Assembly (NCBI GenBank): GCA_964582545.1
Contig: CAZOSB010000012.1
Coordinates: forward strand, 1 to 62,093
DNA length: 62,093 bases
Direction: 5' to 3'
Source of the DNA: JAVVUJ01 sp964582545
Lineage (GTDB): Bacteria > Bacillota > Clostridia > Peptostreptococcales > Anaerovoracaceae
Within the stretch, counting starts at the first letter, position 1. Each line of letters starts with the position of its first letter. A program made the position numbers and the translations under genes. Of this stretch, positions 1 to 7,922 are shown piece by piece. The notes under the pieces were generated by a model that saw only the letters and a program-made list of their open reading frames with translations, had not been told where the DNA came from and searched no databases.

Positions 1-1
1 A

Positions 2-610
2 ATGACCGGATACCCTATCAATATGGAATGCAATCTAAATAATATGGATGAAGTGGTCACTCAGAAGCCTACGCTTTTATTGCACAGCTGCTGCGGTCCT
101 TGTAGCACTTCGGTAATCGAGCGTTTGGGGAAAACTTATCGAATCATCATTTACTTCTATAATCCAAATATTTTGGATCGAGAAGAATATGACAGGAGAA
201 AGGAAAGCCAAATCTCCTTCATCGATCAGTATAACGATGAAGCCCATCATCAAGAACGCATTACGTTTTTAGAAGGACCTTGGGATAGAGAAGCTTTTTT
301 AAAGGTGGTATCGGGATTGGAAAGGGAACCTGAGGGAGCAAAACGCTGCAATCAGTGTTTCAGGTTGCGATTGGAAAAAACGGCAGAAACAGCCAGAATA
401 CAAGGTTGTGACTACTTTTCCACCACATTGACGGTAAGTCCCCACAAGGATTATGAGCTGATCAGTCAGTTAGGTAAACAAATGGGTATTAAATACAAGG
501 TGAGTTTTTTGGATGAAAACTTTAAAAAACAAGATGGATATAAACGTTCTATTGAGCTATCAAAAAAATATAATCTTTACAGGCAAAATTACTGCGGTTG
601 TGGATTATAG
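2..610 (+). CDS. queH: epoxyqueuosine reductase QueH
   Basis: QueH reduces epoxyqueuosine to queuosine in the wobble position of tRNAs, the last step of queuosine synthesis, using Fe-S chemistry. The 202-residue frame has the family cysteines: CCGPC at residues 30-34, a second pair RCNQC at 115-119, SPHKDY at 146-151, and a C-terminal YCGC at 197-200. These cysteines are expected to bind a [4Fe-4S] cluster and a second metal site. The first ATG is at base 2 and no ribosome site can be seen, so the true start may lie outside the window; Met15 (base 44) is an alternative that keeps all motifs. asnA follows after 29 bases on the same strand, so they are probably co-transcribed. QueH is unrelated to the cobalamin-dependent enzyme QueG. 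Confidence 0.9.
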   Translation: MTGYPINMECNLNNMDEVVTQKPTLLLHSCCGPCSTSVIERLGKTYRIIIYFYNPNILDREEYDRRKESQISFIDQYNDEAHHQERITFLEGPWDREAFLKVVSGLEREPEGAKRCNQCFRLRLEKTAETARIQGCDYFSTTLTVSPHKDYELISQLGKQMGIKYKVSFLDENFKKQDGYKRSIELSKKYNLYRQNYCGCGL

Positions 611-639
611 TGGAATATAGATGAAGAAAGGAAATAGAT

Positions 640-1653
640 ATGACAAAAGGTTTGATTACTCCAAAGGGCTACTCGCCCATCATTGACTCTATGGAAAGTC
701 AAAGAGCCATTAAAAAAATTAAAGACTTTTTTCAACAGGAGCTAGCTTATGGACTAAACTTAAGAAGAGTGACTGCGCCGCTATTCGTTTTACCGGAAAG
801 TGGTCTTAACGATAACCTGAATGGCGTAGAAAGAACGGTAAGTTTTACCTTAAAGGACATGGACGAGCGAACCGTTGAAATTGTCCAATCCTTAGCAAAA
901 TGGAAGCGAATGGCTCTGGGCAAATATGAAGTGGAGCCGGGAAACGGCATTTACACGGACATGAATGCCATCAGACGAGATGAGGACTTTGACAATATTC
1001 ACTCCGTATATGTGGATCAATGGGACTGGGAAAAAGTAATCCAGCGTGAAGATCGGACAGAGGAGTACTTAAAGCAGACAGTAACTACCATCTATAACTC
1101 CATCAAAAACTTGGGGGATTACGTAAATCGTTTATATAAGGAAATCCAGATTGAACTTCCCAACGAGATTTACTTCATCACCACCCAAGAGCTAGAGGAT
1201 CTATACCCCGGAAAAACAGCAAAGGAAAGGGAAAATGCCATTGCTGAGGAAAAAAAGGCCGTGTTTATCATGAAGATCGGTGGAAAACTCAGTTCCGGTG
1301 AAAAACATGACGGTAGGGCCCCGGACTACGACGATTGGGAACTAAACGGCGATATTATCCTTTGGAATTCAGTGCTGGAAATGGCTTTTGAAATCTCCTC
1401 CATGGGGATTCGCGTAGATAAAACCTCCATGGCCAAACAGTTGGAGATAGCCAATGCTACGGACAGAAGGGAGCTGTCTTTCCACAAAGCTATTTTGAAC
1501 GATGAACTCCCTTTAAGCATAGGAGGGGGAATCGGGCAGTCCAGACTTTGTATGTTCTTTTTGAAAAAAGCCCATATCGGCGAAGTGCAGGTATCGGTTT
1601 GGCCTGAGAAGATGATTGAAGAGTGCAAACAAAATAACATCTTTTTACTGTAA
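640..1653 (+). CDS. asnA: aspartate-ammonia ligase AsnA
   Basis: AsnA makes asparagine from aspartate, ammonia and ATP in the cytoplasm. The 337-residue product matches the usual family length of about 330. It starts with the typical MTKGLITPKGYSP-like N terminus and carries LNGVERTVSF, with a glycine-rich GGGIGQSRLCM segment near residues 295-305 that matches the class II tRNA-synthetase-like ATP site. A purine-rich ribosome site (AGAAAGGAAA) precedes the ATG at 640. No glutamine amidotransferase domain is present, so this is the ammonia-using AsnA type and not AsnB. It lies between queH and priA on the same strand. No T-box or riboswitch is visible in the short upstream gap. Confidence 0.95.
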   Translation: MTKGLITPKGYSPIIDSMESQRAIKKIKDFFQQELAYGLNLRRVTAPLFVLPESGLNDNLNGVERTVSFTLKDMDERTVEIVQSLAKWKRMALGKYEVEPGNGIYTDMNAIRRDEDFDNIHSVYVDQWDWEKVIQREDRTEEYLKQTVTTIYNSIKNLGDYVNRLYKEIQIELPNEIYFITTQELEDLYPGKTAKERENAIAEEKKAVFIMKIGGKLSSGEKHDGRAPDYDDWELNGDIILWNSVLEMAFEISSMGIRVDKTSMAKQLEIANATDRRELSFHKAILNDELPLSIGGGIGQSRLCMFFLKKAHIGEVQVSVWPEKMIEECKQNNIFLL

Positions 1654-1667
1654 AGCATGGAATTACC

Positions 1668-3674
1668 ATGAAATATGTAAACGTAGTCATAGATAACAAC
1701 AACGATAATACGGATCGGTTCTACACGTATCTATCTCAATGGGACGATATCGGTGTAGGGCAAAAGGTTCTCGTACCCTTTGCCAGAGGAAACAAGATCA
1801 AGGACGCCTATGTGGTGGAGGTTTTAGAGGAGCCCGAATCTCCCATTAAAAACTTAAAAGAGATATTGGAAATCAATCGAGAAATCTCTCTTTCACAAGA
1901 AGCCATGGAGACTGCCATTTGGATGCGGAAGCGTTTTTTCTGCAGGTATATTGAGGGCATTAAATGTTTTCTTCCCGTAGGTAAGCCATTAAAAAGTGGA
2001 AAGAGCCGCAATCCCTTGAAGGATTTGGTAGCCGAGGTACACCAGCAAAAAACTTTGACGGAAGAACAATCCGAAGTTTTGTCTTCCATTGAAGAAGCTT
2101 TAGAAAACAGATGTCACAAGACTTTTTTACTTCATGGCGTTACCGGGAGCGGAAAGACAGAGGTATATATGCGAGCCTCTGAAAAGGCCATCAGCCAAGG
2201 CAGAAACGTCATCATGTTGGTGCCGGAAATTTCTCTGACGGGGCAAACCATCGACCGATTCATTTCCAAATTCGGAATAGAAAATGTGGCAGTCCTGCAT
2301 AGCAAACTTTCCCAAGGGGAAAGATATGACCAGTGGATGCAGGCTAGGAGGGGTCAGGTGAAAATCGTCATCGGAGCCAGATCCGGAGTCTTTGCCCCTT
2401 GCGAACCTTTGGGACTACTCATTCTGGACGAGGAACACGAGGCTACATATAAGTCGGATATGACACCCAAGTATAATGCAAAGGCAATAGCCATCAAGAG
2501 GGCAGAACTTTCTCAGGGCGTGGTGATCATGGGCAGTGCCACACCGGATATCAGCACTTTTTATAAGGCATTAAACAAAGAGTACCAGCTTTTAAGCATG
2601 AAGGAGCGGCACAATTTGGCGCCCATGCCGGAAGCTCAGATTTTAGATATGCGTCAGGAGCTTTTAAGCGGAAATAAGTCCATTTTCAGCAGAACCCTTT
2701 ATGGATTTATGGAGAATACATTACAAAACAAAGGTCAGGTGATCTTGTTTTTAAACAGACGAGGTTATTCCACCTTTGTTTCTTGCAGAAGCTGCGGTTA
2801 TGTGGTCAAGTGCGATACCTGTGGAATTTCCATGACCTACCATAAGTCAGAAAACAGCGTGGTTTGCCATGTTTGTGGTCATAGTACACCTTCCCCTCAG
2901 GTTTGCCCAAAATGTGAAAGCAAGTACATTAAATATTTTGGTACGGGCACTGAAAAGGTGGAAGAACTGACAAGGGAGTTCTTTCCGGAATACGTAACAG
3001 ACAGATTAGACATGGATACGTCCAGAAAAAAAGGAAGCATTCAGAGGATTTTACAGAACTTCAAAAAAGAAAAAACTAAGATTCTCATTGGAACTCAATT
3101 GGTAGCAAAAGGATTGGATTTTGCCAACGTGGGACTTGTAGGAATCATCACGGCAGATATTTCGCTGAACATCCCCGACTACAGAGCCGCGGAAAGAACC
3201 TTCCAACTGATTACTCAGGCGGCGGGCAGAACGGGGCGAGGTGATAAAAAAGGCACGGTGGTCATTCAGACATACAATCCGGAACATTATGCCATCATTA
3301 CTGCGTCTTATCACAATTATGCGGAGTTCTACAAAACGGAGATCAGAATCAGAAAAGCGTTGCTTTATCCTCCATTTTGTACTATGATGCAAATCGTTTT
3401 TACGGCAGAGGAAATGGCATTCGCAAAGGAAATCAGCAAGAAATTTTTGAAAGAATTTGTTCAGATGGTTGGATCGTCGTGTTTGAATCGAATCTTTGGT
3501 CCTCGTGAAATTCAGAACGGTCGGTTGGCGGGGGGAGAAAAAAGCAGTCTTCAAATGACCCTTAAAGTGCTGGATGAAGAACTTGAAGAGTTTTCAGAAT
3601 ATATATACTTATTAAAGACGAAATATAGCAACTTAAAAAAGACCAAGTGCTCTATTTCTATAGATATAACTTAA
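1668..3674 (+). CDS. priA: primosomal helicase PriA (replication restart)
   Basis: PriA recognises stalled forks and reloads the replicative helicase. The 668-residue protein has a short N-terminal DNA-binding region and a superfamily 2 helicase core with Walker A GVTGSGKT at residues 157-164 and the DEEH box at 254-257. A zinc domain contains all eight expected cysteines (C373, C376, C382, C385, C400, C403, C413, C416). At 668 residues it is shorter than most PriA proteins (about 730-800), with the loss in the N-terminal region. It is followed at 20 bases by def, the order seen in many Firmicutes (priA-def-fmt). coaBC, which often precedes priA, is not in front of it here. Confidence 0.95.
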   Translation: MKYVNVVIDNNNDNTDRFYTYLSQWDDIGVGQKVLVPFARGNKIKDAYVVEVLEEPESPIKNLKEILEINREISLSQEAMETAIWMRKRFFCRYIEGIKCFLPVGKPLKSGKSRNPLKDLVAEVHQQKTLTEEQSEVLSSIEEALENRCHKTFLLHGVTGSGKTEVYMRASEKAISQGRNVIMLVPEISLTGQTIDRFISKFGIENVAVLHSKLSQGERYDQWMQARRGQVKIVIGARSGVFAPCEPLGLLILDEEHEATYKSDMTPKYNAKAIAIKRAELSQGVVIMGSATPDISTFYKALNKEYQLLSMKERHNLAPMPEAQILDMRQELLSGNKSIFSRTLYGFMENTLQNKGQVILFLNRRGYSTFVSCRSCGYVVKCDTCGISMTYHKSENSVVCHVCGHSTPSPQVCPKCESKYIKYFGTGTEKVEELTREFFPEYVTDRLDMDTSRKKGSIQRILQNFKKEKTKILIGTQLVAKGLDFANVGLVGIITADISLNIPDYRAAERTFQLITQAAGRTGRGDKKGTVVIQTYNPEHYAIITASYHNYAEFYKTEIRIRKALLYPPFCTMMQIVFTAEEMAFAKEISKKFLKEFVQMVGSSCLNRIFGPREIQNGRLAGGEKSSLQMTLKVLDEELEEFSEYIYLLKTKYSNLKKTKCSISIDIT

Positions 3675-3694
3675 ATCATACAAGGAGAATTAGA

Positions 3695-4159
3695 ATGGCT
3701 TTACGAAATATCGTTACTGAAGGAGATGAAATTCTCAGTAAAAAGGCAAGGGTGGTAACAGAGATTGACCATCGCATAATCACTTTGATCGACGACATGA
3801 TTGAAACCATGAGAGCCTCTGAAGGGGTAGGCTTAGCGGCGCCTCAAGTGGGGGTTTTAAGGAGAGTTTTTGTTCTTGAGGGGGGAGAGGGTGAAGCTAT
3901 TGAACTGATCAACCCTGAAATCCTAGAGACAGAGGGACTTCGAACGGAGGAAGAAGGTTGTCTCAGCGTGCCGGGAATGGTAGGTGCTGTGGAAAGACCG
4001 GAATACGTGAAGGTAAGGGGATTAAACCGCTCTGGTGAAACGGTGGAGCATGAGTGTAGAGATCTTTTGGCCCGTGCCGTATGCCATGAATTGGATCACT
4101 TAAACGGAGTCCTTTATACACAGATTGCAAAGGAAATACATCCTATAGAGCAAGAGTAA
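3695..4159 (+). CDS. def: peptide deformylase
   Basis: Removes the formyl group from the N-terminal methionine of new proteins. The 154-residue product has the three family motifs: GVGLAAPQVG (residues 44-53), EEGCLSVPG (86-94, metal ligand Cys89) and HELDH (131-135, metal ligands His131 and His135, catalytic Glu132). The reading frame is open upstream to 3647, but the ATG at 3695 is chosen because AAGGAG lies at 3682-3687 and the protein then begins MALRNIVTEG as in homologues. It is followed by fmt, the enzyme that adds the formyl group to initiator tRNA, at a distance of 18 bases. Confidence 0.96.
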   Translation: MALRNIVTEGDEILSKKARVVTEIDHRIITLIDDMIETMRASEGVGLAAPQVGVLRRVFVLEGGEGEAIELINPEILETEGLRTEEEGCLSVPGMVGAVERPEYVKVRGLNRSGETVEHECRDLLARAVCHELDHLNGVLYTQIAKEIHPIEQE

Positions 4160-4177
4160 ACTGGAGGAATTACAAAT

Positions 4178-5125
4178 TTGAAAAAGATTATATTTATAGG
4201 TACGCCGGATTTTGCTGTTCCGTCCTTGGAAAACCTTCATCTGTCAGGATATTCACCGATTTTGGTGGTGACACAGCCGGATAAGGCCAGAGACCGGGGA
4301 AAGAAAGTACAGTTCTCTCCTGTCAAAGCAAAGGCTTTAGAATTGGGGATTCCTGTAGAGCAACCGGAGTTTCTCAAACAAAATCACGATTTTTTCCATA
4401 AAATAAAATTATTAAATCCTGATTTGATTGTTGTGGTGGCATATGGTAAAATAATCCCTAAGGAATTGTTGTATATGCCTCCTTTTGGTTGCATCAATGT
4501 ACACGGCTCTCTTCTGCCTAAATATAGAGGTGCAGCGCCCATTCACAGGGCTGTTATGGAAGGAGAAACAGAGACGGGAATTACGCTAATGCATATGTCG
4601 GAGGGTTTGGATTGCGGAGATATGATCTGTACTTCCAGTACTCAGGTAGGCAAAAAAACAACTTCCGAACTCCATAAGGAGCTTGCACAAATGGGAGCGG
4701 AGCTTTTGGTGTCCACTCTTCCCTCGCTGTTTGTTGGAAATACGGAGAGAACCCCTCAGAAGGAGGAAGATGTCTCCTATGCACCCATGGTGTTTAAGGA
4801 TGATGGGCATTTGAATTTTTCACAGAGTCCGGAAAAACTGGAAAGACTGGTGCGGGCAATGAACTCTTGGCCAGGTGCTTACACCCTGTATCAAGATGGA
4901 GTGATGAAGGTTTGGGAATGTGAGGTTCGAGAAGAAAAGCAGAAATGTAAGGATAAAAATGTAAATTTTGGTACAATAATAGATATAACAAAAGACAGTA
5001 TTGATGTTTATTGTAAAGATGGAGTCTTGTCCTTAACTAAAATTCAGATGCCTGGGAAAAAACCATTGAGTGTAAAAGAATATTTAAAAGGGAATAAAAT
5101 AGAAAAAAGTGAAATGCTTTACTAA
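4178..5125 (+). CDS. fmt: methionyl-tRNA formyltransferase
   Basis: Formylates initiator Met-tRNA with 10-formyl-tetrahydrofolate. The protein has 315 residues, the normal length. The N-terminal hydrolase-like domain holds NVHGSLLPKYRGAAP (107-121), with the catalytic Asn107 and His109 and the SLLPKYRG signature. The C-terminal OB-like domain begins near residue 210. The start is a TTG at 4178 preceded by CTGGAGGA at 4161-4168, and there is no nearby ATG in frame. It is paired with def upstream and followed at 17 bases by a membrane metallopeptidase gene. In many Firmicutes rsmB comes directly after fmt; here the peptidase gene sits in between. Confidence 0.95.
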   Translation: MKKIIFIGTPDFAVPSLENLHLSGYSPILVVTQPDKARDRGKKVQFSPVKAKALELGIPVEQPEFLKQNHDFFHKIKLLNPDLIVVVAYGKIIPKELLYMPPFGCINVHGSLLPKYRGAAPIHRAVMEGETETGITLMHMSEGLDCGDMICTSSTQVGKKTTSELHKELAQMGAELLVSTLPSLFVGNTERTPQKEEDVSYAPMVFKDDGHLNFSQSPEKLERLVRAMNSWPGAYTLYQDGVMKVWECEVREEKQKCKDKNVNFGTIIDITKDSIDVYCKDGVLSLTKIQMPGKKPLSVKEYLKGNKIEKSEMLY

Positions 5126-5142
5126 AGGAAAGGTGGGAGAAT

Positions 5143-5850
5143 ATGTATTTTGGAATGTTTGACCCAACGATTATCATACTGATTCCGGCTATGCTCTTTA
5201 CATTTTATGCACAGAGCAAGGTTCAGTCGGCATATAGAAGATATGTGACTGTGAGAAATATGAAAGGAATGACTGGAGCGGAGGCCGCCAGAAAAATTTT
5301 GGATGCCAACGGATTAAAGGATATTCCTATTGAAATAACTCAAAGAGAGTTGTCGGATCACTACGATCCCAGAGCCAGAGTTATGAGGTTATCCCCTAGG
5401 ATCTACAACGAGCCCTCCATAGCCTCCATCAGCATTGCTGCTCACGAGTCGGGACATGCCATTCAGCATGCGGTAGGTTATAAGGCCTTGCAGCTTCGAA
5501 GCGGTTTGGCTCCTTTGGCTTCTATCACCTCCGGTCTGGCTTGGCCTATCTTAATGATTGGTATTTTCATCATTTATGCAGGTAATATTACGCAGGGTAA
5601 CTTTGTGTTTAATATAGGAATCTTATTATTTCTGGTTGCCGTAGTGTTTCAGGCCATCACTTTGCCCGTTGAATTTGATGCAAGCAACAGGGCTATTGTA
5701 CAGATGGAAAAACTGGGTATCATCAGAGAACAAGAAAAATCTGCTGCGAAAAGTGTACTTTCAGCGGCTGCCATGACGTATATCGCTGCATTAGCAGCTT
5801 CTATAGCCAATTTAATAAGACTGATTTTGATCAGCAGGAGGAATGATTAA
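5143..5850 (+). CDS. YugP-type membrane zinc metallopeptidase
   Basis: A 235-residue membrane protein of the neutral zinc metallopeptidase (YugP) family. The zinc motif HESGH is at residues 101-105, with His101, Glu102 and His105 as the expected ligands and catalytic base. Hydrophobic helices are visible near residues 7-24, 130-150, 158-178 and 205-230. The substrate is unknown; family members are thought to act on membrane or exported proteins. The gene lies between fmt and rsmB, and its stop codon overlaps the rsmB start (TAATG), so the two are translationally coupled. Its place inside a translation-factor operon is a recurring Clostridia arrangement and does not by itself show a role in translation. 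Confidence 0.85.
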   Translation: MYFGMFDPTIIILIPAMLFTFYAQSKVQSAYRRYVTVRNMKGMTGAEAARKILDANGLKDIPIEITQRELSDHYDPRARVMRLSPRIYNEPSIASISIAAHESGHAIQHAVGYKALQLRSGLAPLASITSGLAWPILMIGIFIIYAGNITQGNFVFNIGILLFLVAVVFQAITLPVEFDASNRAIVQMEKLGIIREQEKSAAKSVLSAAAMTYIAALAASIANLIRLILISRRND

Positions 5851-7142
5851 TGGATATCAATAGAAAGACAGCCTACTACACCTTAATGGATGTAGAATCA
5901 AAGAAATCTTATTCCAACATTGCATTAAACCATCATATTATCTGTGGAAAACCCAACTCTGTGGGCTTTGTGCGAGAGCTGGTCTACGGAGTATTAGAAA
6001 ACAAATATTTTTTGGACTACTGTATTCATAAGCTGGTAAAATCACCGAAAGTTAAAATAAAAAACAGCGATTTAACCGTTTTGAGAATGGGAATCTATCA
6101 GATTTCCTATATGGATTCCGTGCCGGAGTATGCAGCTGTAAATGAAAGTGTTTTGTTGGCGAAGAGATTCTGCAGGGGCAGGGAAGGCTTTATCAACGGG
6201 GTTCTTCGAGCGTACTTAAGGGAAAAGGAACATATTGAGCTTCCGGACAGAAACGAAGATGAAATCCAGTACCTTTCCGTAAAATATTCTTATGAACCTT
6301 GGATTATTGAACTCTGGAGAGATCAGTACACAGCCAAATTTGTAGAAGAGCTGTTAGCGGCAGGAAATAAAACACCGGACTTGGTCATAAGAGCCAATTT
6401 ATTAAGAACCTCCAAGGAAGATCTGATAGAAAAGCTAAAAGTTAAGGGGTATGAAGTTTCGGATGGTATGCTTTGTAAAGAGGCCTTGCACGTGAAAGGA
6501 AGCGATCTTTTGGATGGAAGGTTGTACAAGAATGGTTTCTTTTCCGTTCAGGATGAAAGCTCCATGTTAGCGGTAAACATGCTGGATCCTAAACCTAATC
6601 AGACGGTGATTGACGTCTGTGCTGCTCCAGGAGGAAAAACCTTGTTTATTGCAGAAAAGATGAACAATCGTGGAGAGATCATCGCCAGAGATATTTATAA
6701 GAGAAAGCTGGCTATCATCGATGCAGAAGCTGAACGTTTAGGAATCAATATCGTCACTACCAAAACCTGGGATGCCACCAAGATTGATTCATCCATGATT
6801 GAAAAGGCTGATCGAGTTTTAGTAGATGCACCTTGCTCCGGATTAGGAGTCGTTCGAAGAAAACCGGAGATCAAATTCAAGAAACAAACCAGAGAATCCT
6901 ATGGAATGCCGGGAAAGCAGCTGGATATTTTAAACGCGTCCGCTAAATATGTGAAACCCGGTGGAATATTGCTTTACAGCACCTGTACCATATCTCCCTA
7001 TGAAAACCAACGGGTAATCGGAGATTTCTTGAAAAAAAATACGAAGTTTAAAAAGGTGGAAATGCTTCAATTGCTACCACATATCAACAACACAGATGGT
7101 TTCTTTCTCTGTAAGATGCAAAAGGAAGAATTAGTTCTATAA
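5850..7142 (+). CDS. rsmB: 16S rRNA (cytosine967-C5)-methyltransferase RsmB
   Basis: Methylates C967 of 16S rRNA with S-adenosylmethionine. The 430-residue protein has an N-terminal NusB-like RNA-binding domain (about 1-140) and a Rossmann methyltransferase domain. The SAM motif DVCAAPGGKT is at 255-264. The two catalytic cysteines lie in DAPCSG (Cys329) and STCT (Cys379). The start overlaps the preceding stop by one base. In many related operons rlmN separates rsmB from the phosphatase gene prpC. Here prpC follows directly after 39 bases, so rlmN must be elsewhere or absent. Confidence 0.93.
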   Translation: MDINRKTAYYTLMDVESKKSYSNIALNHHIICGKPNSVGFVRELVYGVLENKYFLDYCIHKLVKSPKVKIKNSDLTVLRMGIYQISYMDSVPEYAAVNESVLLAKRFCRGREGFINGVLRAYLREKEHIELPDRNEDEIQYLSVKYSYEPWIIELWRDQYTAKFVEELLAAGNKTPDLVIRANLLRTSKEDLIEKLKVKGYEVSDGMLCKEALHVKGSDLLDGRLYKNGFFSVQDESSMLAVNMLDPKPNQTVIDVCAAPGGKTLFIAEKMNNRGEIIARDIYKRKLAIIDAEAERLGINIVTTKTWDATKIDSSMIEKADRVLVDAPCSGLGVVRRKPEIKFKKQTRESYGMPGKQLDILNASAKYVKPGGILLYSTCTISPYENQRVIGDFLKKNTKFKKVEMLQLLPHINNTDGFFLCKMQKEELVL

Positions 7143-7181
7143 ATATGATTATTCACAACAATAGATATACGGAGAAACACT

Positions 7182-7907
7182 ATGCAAATCGGATTCAAGA
7201 CGGACAAAGGAAAAAAACGGGATAAAAATGAAGATGCAGTCTTCTTAATGCCTGAACAAGGCTTGTTTATGGTGGCCGACGGTGTAGGCGGTCATAATTC
7301 GGGGGAGATTGCCAGTAGAACTGCGGTTGGTTCCATTGCGGAATACGTAAAGAATAGACCCCTGGAAGATTTGGAGGACGAAGAGCAGATTAAGGGATAT
7401 TTCCTAGACTGTTTGAGGAAAGCAAATCTGGAAGTGTATAACTTAGCTTTGTCGCAGGATGAGTATTCGGGCATGGCCACCACGGTGGTGATTGCTTATG
7501 TAAAATCTGAATTTGCTTATATTTTAAATGTGGGGGACAGCAGAGGTTATATGATTCGAGATTATAACATCGAGCAAATCACAGAAGACCACACCTATGT
7601 AAATGAACTTATGAAAACAGGGCAGATAACCTCAGAAGAGGCACATTTACATCCGCAGAAACATATGATTACCCGGGCTCTGGGAGGGGAACGCTCAGTA
7701 AAACCGGATTTATATAAAATCAAGCTTTATAAGGGAGATATTCTCTGCCTTTGTTCTGATGGCTTATATAATGAAATTCCTCCAGAGGAAATTTGCAGAG
7801 ATGTTTCTGCGGCTCCCAAAATGAGCAAACTGGTTGAAAATCTGGTGGAGAAGGCGAACGATAACGGTGGTCACGATAATATCACGGTTATTTGTATAAA
7901 AATATAA
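7182..7907 (+). CDS. prpC: PP2C-type Ser/Thr protein phosphatase PrpC/Stp
   Basis: Metal-dependent phosphatase that reverses phosphorylation by the neighbouring PASTA kinase. The 241-residue protein is a single PP2C domain with RDKNED at residues 13-18, VADGVGGH at 31-38 (metal-binding Asp33 and Gly34) and GGHDNIT near 228-234 at the C terminus. All metal-binding acids expected for the family can be found. No membrane segment is seen, so it acts in the cytoplasm. prkC follows after 15 bases with AAGGAG before its ATG. This phosphatase-kinase pairing is typical of Firmicutes and supports the assignment. Confidence 0.94.
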   Translation: MQIGFKTDKGKKRDKNEDAVFLMPEQGLFMVADGVGGHNSGEIASRTAVGSIAEYVKNRPLEDLEDEEQIKGYFLDCLRKANLEVYNLALSQDEYSGMATTVVIAYVKSEFAYILNVGDSRGYMIRDYNIEQITEDHTYVNELMKTGQITSEEAHLHPQKHMITRALGGERSVKPDLYKIKLYKGDILCLCSDGLYNEIPPEEICRDVSAAPKMSKLVENLVEKANDNGGHDNITVICIKI

Positions 7908-7922
7908 AGAAGGAGAACTGTC

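Noticed and set aside
3051..3554. Open frame of 167 codons opposite priA
   Set aside because: Shadow frame with no ribosome site and an improbable Phe/Arg-rich product.
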